Assembly (NCBI GenBank): GCA_001724265.1
Contig: MEDY01000396.1
Span: forward strand, 1-27,763
Source: Rhizaria sp. SCN 62-66
Taxonomy: Eukaryota; Rhizaria, unplaced
Direction of reading: 5' to 3'
DNA: 27,763 nucleotides
Positions 1-8,400 of this stretch are shown in pieces. A program made the translations under genes and the position numbers. The notes beneath the pieces were generated by a model. That model was given only the letters and a program-made list of their open reading frames with translations, was not told where the DNA came from and made no database searches. Position 1 is the first letter of the stretch. Each line of letters opens with the position of its first letter.

Positions 1-99
1 CTCGCCAAGCACTGGTCCCGCATGGAGAAGATCATCGCCAAGAAGGCCGCCGACAAGGCCCTCGCCGACAAGAAGGCTGCCAAGAAGGCCGACGAGTAA
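1..99 (+). CDS. 3' end of an unrecognised Lys/Ala-rich protein (partial)
   Basis: The frame is open from the first base and stops at TAA (97-99). The last 32 residues are a charged tail rich in Lys and Ala, ending in KKADE after a short HWSRMEK segment. Codons end almost entirely in G or C (GCC, AAG, CTC), as in the recognised genes here, so this is genuine coding sequence. A Lys/Ala-rich C-terminus of this kind occurs in several eukaryotic ribosomal proteins, among others, but too little is present to name a family. The start lies upstream of the window. A poly(A)-type AATAAA follows 23 bases after the stop. Confidence 0.6.
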   Translation, partial: LAKHWSRMEKIIAKKAADKALADKKAAKKADE

Positions 100-703
100 A
101 TTGTCGTGCAGTCTGTGCTGTAATAAAAACGTGCTTGCCAAATCAATTTCCACCCTCCCATCTCTCCTATCATGAAATGTCTTTGCTTTATCGTCTTATT
201 GACTTCAATGATGTACGATGTACTGTAATATCTTTGTATTGGCTTAATAGATATTGATTCAAATGTGATAAGTCGGGACAACACATGCGCCCGATAACTG
301 AATAAAAGATAAGCTGCGCCGCCGCGTCAGTTGCAGTCAGTCAGCATATGAGTCACAAGGGACGTCAAGGTACGCTAGACCACATAGCACAGGTTCCATG
401 CCCCGCACCGTGCGACAAAGGCTCTCGGTCAAGCACGGCGCGTCCTCACAGAAACATCACAAAACATGACTGACACGACACTGCACTGATTTGAAAGTGA
501 TACGAGTTGTGTGCAACAACATTGGTGGGCAAAGTTGTGAATACTTCTATACAACACACAGCCATGCGTCCACTATTACATATACACTTCGATCCACAAA
601 CAGACAAAGTGACCATCATTTCGATATTTAACACCACCACCACCATACAACTACACAGAGAGCTGCACCAAAGTCGAGTCAAAATGACAACACACGCGTA
701 CAC
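100..703. other. Intergenic region, convergent 3' flanks
   Basis: This gap lies between the end of the Lys/Ala-rich gene (+) and the end of the MFS transporter (-). It is much less GC-rich than the flanking coding sequence. AATAAA occurs at 122-127 and again near 302. An open stretch follows the MFS stop in the same frame, but its composition does not look coding. No RNA gene was recognised. Confidence 0.5.
122..127 (+). terminator. Possible poly(A) signal AATAAA
   Basis: AATAAA lies 23 bases after the stop codon of the upstream gene. The hexamer is the classic eukaryotic polyadenylation signal. Its use here is inferred from position only. Confidence 0.4.
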
Positions 704-2950
704 TCAGCGCGAGGCACCAAGCGCTGCACCGAAGTCGACACGACGCACGAGCACACCGGCGTCACCGTCGTCGCTGTCGCCGTCTGAGTCATCCCCACTC
801 CCCGCAGCCGCCGCGCCCGTGGCCACGACTCCGCGCCCACCGCTCGCTGCCGTTTTCGCGCCAGCGCCCGCTGATGACGCGCCGACGCTGTGCGCGGCCT
901 TGGAGGCGCCGGCCGGGAGCAGCGCGCCCGCCTTGACAAGCGCCGCCGTGCGTGCCTCTGCCGCGGCGGCGATGGCGGCCGCGGGTTCGGGCTTTTGCGC
1001 GTCGAGCGCGGGGTCGAAAAACAGCGACATGAAGTAGGAAAACAGACATGACGCCGTGAGAACGATGAAGATGAGATGGAAATTGAGCGGGAACGGCATG
1101 TCGTTGTTCATCGACCACGCGAAGATGGCGCCAGCAACCGTGGGGCCCAGCATGCGACCTGCGGAGGAGGCGGCTTGGGCGACGCCGTTGACGGAGCCGC
1201 GGTAGGACTTGGTGCAGGAGTTGGACACCATGACGGAGATGCATGTGAAAGCACCGATACGCGAGCACATCGTGACGGCGATGCAGAGAATGAACACGGG
1301 CCAAACAACGTAGCGCGAGCGGTCGTTAAGGTAGGCCATGAAGGGCATCGCGAAGAGGATTGCGCCATACACAAGCACGCACACGCGGAAGAGCGCGATG
1401 AACTTCATGCGTTGCGCCAGCACTGGGTACAGCCAGGCCTGGAAAACGACCTGGAACGGCGCGACGAGGGACAACAGCAGCCCGATCTCGGACGTATTCA
1501 TCTCGAAGCCGTGGTCTTCCTTGCGGTTGATGACCCACACCGGCACGATCTCGTGCGAGATGACGCCCACGAACGAGTGGATGAAGTACCCCAGAAGCAC
1601 GTTGAGCACGGTCGGATGCGTGACGATGCGCATCAGAGACTCTTCCTCTTCGTCATTGCCGGCACCCACAGTCCCGGCTGCGGCGGCCGCGGCGGCGCGC
1701 GCGGCCGCGCGGTTGCGCTTCTGCTCCTCGGCGTCTTTATCGAGCGTCTCGCGGAGCCAACCAGTGACCATGACGAGCGCCGTGCCAGTCAGAATGGCAC
1801 CGATGACGCACGGGAACAGATACGGGTGGCGGTCGTAGATGGTGTCCTTGAACCACGCGGGGTATTTCGTCGCCGGCAGCGCGAGAATGCCGCCGATCGC
1901 GGGCGCGAAAAGACGCGCGAGTCCCGTGGACAGGCCTATCATGGAGAAACCGCGTCCTTGGTTCGAGTCGTCGCACGACTCGGACATGAGGGTACGTGTA
2001 AGCGCGTTGTTGCCACAGAGAAAGCCGGAGAGAATGCGGACGGTGATGGCAAACTTGTACGTCGGGGCCACCGCGAAGAGCAGGATACCGATGAGCGTGG
2101 CGATGAGACCGATCGAGACTGCGGGTTTGCGGCCGTAGCGGTCGGCGAAGGGCCCCCAGAGGAGCGAGCCAAACATGTCGCCGACGTAATACGCAGACGC
2201 AAGCATGCCCACGTACACGCCGAGACGCGAGGCGGGCACGTCGGGGTAGAACACCGCCGTGTAAAAGGGCAGAAAGGGGAAAATGATCACCATGTTAAGG
2301 ATGTTGACGAACGCGACGTAACCGATGACAAACACTTGCGTCGAGTCAAGAGGCGTCTCGACCACCGCAGCAGCTCCGGCGGCGGCAGCGCTATCGCCAG
2401 CCTTGCCATCGGAGGAAGACGACGCGGTGGGCTTGGCGTTGGAGTCAGCGTCGACCTGTGCGGCGGCACGTGTGGCGCGTAAAACAGACGCCGCCAACTC
2501 TTCAGCGTCCCCTGCCTGTGGCGCCATGGAGCGTGACCCCGCGTAAGGGTTCTCCTCCGCCACGGCCTGCCGCAGCCACGTCGTGCGCGCCGAGCCCTGA
2601 GGCCGCATGGGGATCTCGTCCCCCGGCGGGGACAGCGCGTGGAGCGTGATGGTTGCAGCCGCCGCCGAGGAAGAAGAAACAGCGCGTGTGAGCCCGCCGT
2701 CGTCGGTCGAGGAGGAGGAAAAGTCTGCAATGTCGGGCACGCCTAACGCGAGCGCGAACGCGTCGGGGTGGCTGGTGCTGCCCGCGCCAGCGCCCGTGCC
2801 CGAGCCCGAGCCGGAGCCGGCGGGGCGAAGGAAAGGAGACGGGACCTCGTCTGAGGAGGAGCCCCCGTCGCCGCCGCCGCCGCCACTGCCCAGGTATGCA
2901 CCGCTGAAGCCGCCACCGCGCTTTTGCGAGGACGATTGGTGCTCAGCCAT
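704..2950 (-). CDS. Major facilitator superfamily transporter (DHA1/ZIFL-like)
   Basis: This 748-residue membrane transporter is a probable proton-coupled exporter or antiporter. Residues 1 to about 200 are a Gly/Ser/Ala/Glu-rich tail with no predicted fold. Membrane segments begin at about residue 205. MFS motif A is clear in the loop after the second helix (D270-R-Y-G-R-K), followed by an Arg-Ile-Leu-Ser-Gly helix, an SES...GRGFS loop and an APAIGG helix. This arrangement is typical of zinc-induced-facilitator-like and Tet-like carriers. A long Ala-rich loop separates the two six-helix halves, and the C-terminus is an acidic, Asp/Ser-rich tail. The start is the ATG at 2950; no other in-frame start is needed. 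The stop is TGA. The N-terminal extension makes it longer than the usual 450-550 residues. The substrate cannot be told from sequence. Confidence 0.85.
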   Translation of the reverse strand: MAEHQSSSQKRGGGFSGAYLGSGGGGGDGGSSSDEVPSPFLRPAGSGSGSGTGAGAGSTSHPDAFALALGVPDIADFSSSSTDDGGLTRAVSSSSAAAATITLHALSPPGDEIPMRPQGSARTTWLRQAVAEENPYAGSRSMAPQAGDAEELAASVLRATRAAAQVDADSNAKPTASSSSDGKAGDSAAAAGAAAVVETPLDSTQVFVIGYVAFVNILNMVIIFPFLPFYTAVFYPDVPASRLGVYVGMLASAYYVGDMFGSLLWGPFADRYGRKPAVSIGLIATLIGILLFAVAPTYKFAITVRILSGFLCGNNALTRTLMSESCDDSNQGRGFSMIGLSTGLARLFAPAIGGILALPATKYPAWFKDTIYDRHPYLFPCVIGAILTGTALVMVTGWLRETLDKDAEEQKRNRAAARAAAAAAAGTVGAGNDEEEESLMRIVTHPTVLNVLLGYFIHSFVGVISHEIVPVWVINRKEDHGFEMNTSEIGLLLSLVAPFQVVFQAWLYPVLAQRMKFIALFRVCVLVYGAILFAMPFMAYLNDRSRYVVWPVFILCIAVTMCSRIGAFTCISVMVSNSCTKSYRGSVNGVAQAASSAGRMLGPTVAGAIFAWSMNNDMPFPLNFHLIFIVLTASCLFSYFMSLFFDPALDAQKPEPAAAIAAAAEARTAALVKAGALLPAGASKAAHSVGASSAGAGAKTAASGGRGVVATGAAAAGSGDDSDGDSDDGDAGVLVRRVDFGAALGASR

Positions 2951-3797
2951 TCCTGGCTACCACTAGGAACGATGTAGAGTCAAATATGTGGGCGTAGAGG
3001 AAGGTTAGCTGCCTGTTCGAGGAGGCGTGGGATGATGACGACTGGGCCCATAAATATCTCAATTTAGGCGTCCACAGAAAAGGCAGACAGATAAAACAAA
3101 ATATTAACTTAGTATAAAAAACGGATTTGCTGCTATATATCAACCTGTTTCACCAACGGACGGTTTCTTCGTCGAGTTAGGTCATGTTTATTATTTTGTG
3201 TCGTGTTCAGACAGGACAGACAGGACCGAAAAACCGTTTCGGGTAGTACTCGTCTCAAAAGTGTAACTTGTGTGTTTTCATGGTCACAGAAGACCTTAAA
3301 TCATTAGCTAGCTTAGTTGCCAATTTTATTGTGCATACTGCGCATTTTTTAATCAAGCATGATGCTCTTGTATTGCTCCTAGCGGCAAAGCGCGCGATAT
3401 CCTCGCAGAGACTGTCGAGTTTTCTCGTTTCTCAAACGCTCTAAAACGCTGCATCTCTATGATGCTGCCGAGAATGGTGCCCAGAATTCGAGGTTTTACG
3501 AAGGCCATTCTTCGTATTTCGTCATGGCTTCTAGCCCGAGCTATAAGAACTACAAAGCGCCGGATACGAACAACAAGCTCTATAGCTACCGTGACCTTTA
3601 CACTGACGTGTGGACTTGAGTCAGATTCAGGAGGGCTTGCCGCTCATGTTCGATGGCATTGGCTACGATCATCAGATGTGCGTTGATACGAGTGAGGTGA
3701 CGGAGGGTGAGGAGACCCCTAGGCCCCGTACATTTACTCATGCGAATTTTGAATATGTGGAATGTGTTTGGAACTTGATGAATTCGTTCACCTAGAT
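2951..3797. other. Intergenic region with probable gene remnant
   Basis: This AT-richer gap lies between the MFS start (-) and the aldo/keto reductase end (-). The part near 2951-3350 should hold the MFS promoter; no clear core element was identified. From about 3383 the sequence becomes protein-like in several frames (see the pseudogene entry). No RNA gene was recognised. Confidence 0.4.
3383..3795 (+). pseudogene. Possible frameshifted remnant of an unrecognised gene
   Basis: Frame 2 is open from 3383 to a TGA at 3617-3619. Its second half reads like protein (many Tyr, Asn, Asp and Lys), including MASSPSYKNYKAP from 3524. Where that frame closes, the frame starting at about 3610 takes over and stays protein-like to a TAG at 3793-3795, including the stretch GLPLMFDGIGYDHQM. 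A one-base shift near 3610 would join the two segments. Codon use is AT-richer than in neighbouring genes, so this could be an old decayed gene or sequence acquired from elsewhere. The family was not recognised, and chance open frames cannot be excluded. Confidence 0.3.
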
Positions 3798-5065
3798 TCA
3801 CTTAGTAGCGCTCTCGCGCTCAGCGGCGGCCCGCGCGGCCTCAAACGGCTCAACAACATCGCCGTCGCCGCAGTCCTCCTCTACCAGCGCACCGATGTCC
3901 GTCACTTCCTGCTCCGTCAAGTCCCACGACTCACTCTCCGTCGCACCAGCAGCAGTAGCAGCGCTGTCGGCAGCAGCGCTCTCGGCATTAGCGCTGGGGC
4001 TAACGGTGAACTTGTTGCTGCCGTGCCAGGCGCCGAGGTCTTGCGCCATATGCTCCGCGCTGCACGTGCCAGTCAGCGGCGCAACGCCCCGGTGCATGAG
4101 GAAGCGGAACAGCACCTGCTCGGCCGTCTTCCCCGTCCGCCGGGCCGCGCGCTTCACTGCAGCAGATGCGAGGAGCTGCGGATTGCCGGTGAGGGTCCAG
4201 AAGGACTGGTAGACGATGCCGTGCTCGCGGCAGAAGCGCCGCAACGCGCCGTCGTGGCGCGTCTCGCCGTACCACCGGTTCTGCAGAACCGCGGGCTTGA
4301 TCGTCGCCTTGGCATAGAACGCACGGAAATCCTTGAGAGAGTAGAAGTTGGAGACGCCGAGTTGGGAGGCGAGTCCGCTCGTGTGGATGGCCTCCATCGC
4401 GCGCCAGACGGCGAGCGTGTCGGCCGCGCGCGAGAGCGGGCCGTGAAGCACGAGCGAGTCGACCTTGTCAATCCCGAGCTCGCTCTGGGACGTCGCGAAG
4501 GAAACGCGGACTTGTTCAGCGAGGGGAAGCTTCGGGTCGTAGGGGCACCGCGCAGGGTCCTGGCCGTCAAACGAGGTGAACTTGGTCTGCACGAAGACGT
4601 CGTCGCGGGTGACAACGCCCGCGGCGAAAAGGCGGCGGAGAGCCTCACCCACACCGGGCTGGTGGTAGTGCTTCGGCTACGCGTTGTAAATAACGTTGAC
4701 CAGTGATTGACGGTGAGTGATTGTTGTTGTGAGAGTGTGGTTGTAAGTGGGCATGCGCCGTGTGTCGCGTTGCATCAAAGTTATACGAAAAAAGAGAACA
4801 CAAATAAAAAAGGTAAGCATATGAGGATATGTTGGTGGCAAAGTGATAGCACAAACATATACGACGACAGAGCGGGGAAGATGTGGCGCGTGCTTAGGGC
4901 CTGAGGGGGGGGACGTACCTGGCACGCGGTGTCAACACCGCGGAAACCCAGCTTGAAGGCCTGCTCGACAAGGTCGGCCGTGCGCTCCTTCTTCCAAGCC
5001 GTGCCGTAGATCATGCGGGGCATCATCACGCCCGCCGACGTCTTGACGTGCGTCGAGAGAGACAT
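3798..5065 (-). CDS. Aldo/keto reductase (two exons)
   Basis: This NAD(P)H-dependent aldo/keto reductase has 341 residues, a normal length for the (beta/alpha)8-barrel family. Exon 1 is 5065-4919 (49 codons, ending DTACQ) and exon 2 is 4676-3798 (292 residues). Splicing at CAG|GTACGT...GTAG|CCG rebuilds the family signature DTACQPKHY without changing frame. The catalytic tetrad is visible as D45, Y53, K81 (in VQTKF) and H127 (in LVLHG). Downstream, QNRWYGE, YQSFW and PLTGT match conserved barrel segments that shape the cofactor site. It is closest in pattern to the uncharacterised fungal/plant-type AKRs with a PKHY motif. The start ATG at 5065 is followed directly by the first beta-hairpin residues. 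The stop is TGA. The C-terminus is a short acidic to Ala-rich tail. The physiological substrate is unknown. Confidence 0.93.
4677..4918 (-). other. Spliceosomal intron of the aldo/keto reductase, 242 nt
   Basis: The donor is CAG|GTACGT and the acceptor is GCGTAG|CCG. It is phase 0 and AT-richer than the exons. Removing it restores the conserved DTACQPKHY motif. Confidence 0.92.
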
Positions 5066-5469
5066 TGCTAGGAGCGGGACCGAAGATAGGGAGATACGCA
5101 CGTTTGATATTTGTGAAATCAACAAGGAAGGACGTTGGATATGTATGTGTGGCAAATGTGTGATATATTAGCGCCAAATAAATGCATCGTGTCAACATCA
5201 AATTGGGGTAATAACGAGTGGATCAACCTGCTAGATATGATTTGAAAAGTTGGGCAATGACCTAACTCAGGGCTTCCGTGGCGACCCACCAGCTCTCAAC
5301 GGATTGATGCATGTCAGACCTAAATCTTCTTTCTGCGTAATAACGTTTTGCATTCCTTAAAGAAATACGATATACCTTACGAATAACATATCAGAGCTCA
5401 CCTTGACGGATCCGCTCTTCCCATTCTATTGTCGCACTTTCGTTTGTCCGCACGCAGTCCCGAGCCTCC
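5066..5469. promoter_or_regulatory. Divergent promoter region between AKR and the PPR-like gene
   Basis: This AT-rich gap separates two genes that point away from each other, so it must hold both 5' ends. No TATA box or shared element could be defended by eye. CGCAG occurs 13 bases before the ATG at 5470 and could be the end of a 5'-UTR intron, but no donor was identified. Confidence 0.45.
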
Positions 5470-8400
5470 ATGCTCGCTCGTCGGCTATCCATAGCCACAT
5501 GCAAGATGTTTGGGCCTCTCGTCGCGACATCAGCGAGTTCTCTTCCAGCCCCAACTGCCACCGTCTCCGCATCCCCCCGCGCGACCTCCACATTCACTTC
5601 GCTGTCCGCGGCCAGGACTCTCGGCCCCACTGTTAGCTTCATCATCTCGCACCCAGCCAGTCGCTTCACTTCCAGCTCCTCAGCTCCTGCGGACATTGCG
5701 CCCCCCGAGCACGGTTCATACAACCCGCCGAACGTGGACGCTGATCCGCACTTAGTCACATCCGCCGGCGGGCTACCCGCCTCCATCCCGGCGCCGCTGC
5801 GTGCACTGCTCGAACGCTCGGGCCCCACCAAGTTCCCCAGCTACTTCGACGACGAGGCGCGCAATGTCCGAGCCGAGCTCGCCTCCGCCCGCCGCGGCTC
5901 CGCAGCCCACGCGCTCACCATCGCACTGCGCCGGCTCTGCGACGACGGCTTCCCGGGCGCTGCGCTGGCGCTGTTTTTCGGCACCCCCGAGCGCAACGTT
6001 GCACATTGGTCCGTCATGCTACACTCCCTGCAGCGTTCGGGCCACGAGCTGCTCTTCCGCGCTCTCTGGGACGCGCTGCTGCGCTCGCCCGTCGCGCTTG
6101 ACCCCGTGCTCCTCACGCGCCCGTTGTTGGCCGCGGCCGGCGACGGACAGGTCCTCGCCGCCGAACGCATGCTCACACTGCTGATCACACACGGATCCGC
6201 TGCCCCCGCGCCCGCGCTCGCGTTGCTGGCCCGCTCGTACGCCCGCGCGCCCTCGGACGCCTCCGCGCGCCGCGTGCTCGCGCTGGCGGAAATGCAGCTC
6301 TCCGCGCAGCTGCCCACCGCCGCGCACGCCGACGCCGCCGTCGCAGCCAAGCCCTCAGCGCTGCCCCGCGTCGGCCACCGCCGCGCGGACCACTCCGCGC
6401 TCGCCGCGGCCTCTGCGACGGCCGTCTCCGAAGCGCTGCCGTCGTCTCTCCTCGCGTCGCTGCTATGGGCGCTCCCGCGCCTCGGCGCCACGGCCGCAGC
6501 GGTCGAGCTGCTGCGCCTGCGCACTCTGGCTGACCACCGGCTCCGCGTGTCGGACCTCACGCCGCTGCTCGCCGGTCTCGCCCGCGCCGGCGCACCCGAC
6601 CTCCCCGCGCTTGTGCAGTGGGCACGTTTTGCCGCGGCATTCGCGCCCGACCCCGTGGCCGCCCCCGCCGCGTACGTCGCCTCTGCGGCCGCGCTGCGTG
6701 CCGCCGGTGCGCATACAACCGCGATCAAATGGCTCGCACTAGTCTTTCCGTCCTGCGCACCCGACGTCGCGCTCGCGGCACGGCCCTACGCCGTCGCACA
6801 GCTTGTGCAGTCGCTCGCCGACGCCCACTACGTCCGCTCTCTCGTCTCGCTGCTCGCGCGCGCGCCCGGGCGGCTTAACTTACGCCAGCACATGCTCGCG
6901 GCCAGCGCGCTGACAGCGGCCGGTCAAGCCGTGCCCGCGCTGGCGCTGGCGACCGCGCTGCCCGCCGCCGCGGATGCCGTCACGACGTGGAGCGCGGCGG
7001 CCGCGCACGTGTTGTCGCGCGGGCTTGGCCAGTGGGCGACGGCGGCTGCGCTGAGCACCGCGGCCGAGGCCTCCGGGGACGATGCCGCGTTCGCGGCGGC
7101 GCCGGGGCTGCGTGCGGCGCCGGCGCTGCGGCACCGCGCTCTGTTCTCCGCAGCTCCCATTCCCGCTCCGACAGTGAAAGCCTCACAGAGCGCGACTGCG
7201 ATGCCGGAGGCCTATGTTCAGAAAGACGATGATGAAGACGACTGGGCCGGACTAGACCCCTTTGCGCTCGACGCGAGCCAAGAAGTTTGGTTGGGCGCCG
7301 CCACCGAGCTCATGACCCACAGTCAGAGCTCTGACAACAGCAACCAGACAACTCCCAAGCTCAACGCAGCTGGCTTCGCGACGGCGTTTGATCTGTCACT
7401 GGGCGACGCGCTGGCGCCTGCGGACGGCCGCGACGACGGCCCCCGCGGCATAGCCGTGCGCCACCACCGCCGCGCCCCACCTCTCCAGAACAACATGCCC
7501 TCGCCAGTCACTTCGGCGGCGCACGTGGACCAGGTCCCCACGTCGACGACAGACCGCAGCGCGCCGCCCGTGGCTCCGGCCGCCACTTACCGCAGCGCGC
7601 TCACGTCCGTCGCACTGCGCACAGCCGCGGCGCTCGCGCGCGCGCTGCCGTCCGCCTCCGCTGGGGACCCCGCCGTGCACGAGGCCGAGGCGGCGGCGCT
7701 GCAGCGCGCAGTGCTGCTCTCTTGCGGCGCGCTGCCCGTGGCGTCGCCGCAAGACGCCGTCGACGCCGTGTTCGCGCTCGCGGTGCGCGCGTGCCACGGC
7801 GCCCGCGGCGCCCCCGCGCGCGCGGCGCGGCTGCTCGCCCTCCTGCGCGCGCTCGGCTCCCACGGTCTCACCGCGGCTGTGGAGGACCTGCTCCGCGCCG
7901 CGCCGTGGCTGCGAGCGCTGCCCCAGGCCCACTGCGAGCACGCGCGCGCGCACTCGGTGGCCGCCGCCGCGCGCACCGCCGTCGCAGCCGGCTTCGCGCC
8001 GGCGTCAGAGATTCAGACGCTGCAGCGCACACTGCCCACGGGCTCGCCCTCGTACCGGCGCACGCGTGCAGGCGCGATCGACACCACCCGCGCCCGTGGC
8101 TTCTCCCGGCTCACGCGCGAAGTGACTCTCTCGCTGGACCTCGGGCCCGGCGGCGCCCCGCGCCTGCGGCTCCCGCCCGCGCTGATTGCGCGTATCGACC
8201 GCGTTGCGAGCGACCCCGCGCAGCTCCGCGCCGCCGCCGTTGCGCTGCAGGCCTAGCTCCTGCCGACCGGCCCCACAGCGCCCAAGCCCGAAGACGTCGC
8301 GGTGTTTGCGGCGTCGCGCAACCCGCGCCTGGGACCGTGGGCGCTCAACTCTCTCCCGCCGCGCCCGGACCGCGCCGCGTTCTCCGCCGTTGTGTCGGCC

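Noticed and set aside
446-703. 85-codon continuation of the MFS frame past its TGA
   Set aside because: Composition and residues (runs of Val, Cys, Met) do not look coding, and the protein already ends in a typical acidic tail.
1076-2482. 468-codon open frame on the plus strand opposite the MFS transporter
   Set aside because: It is the antisense shadow of a GC-rich gene, rich in Arg, His, Glu and Gly with no domain; the minus strand holds clear MFS motifs.
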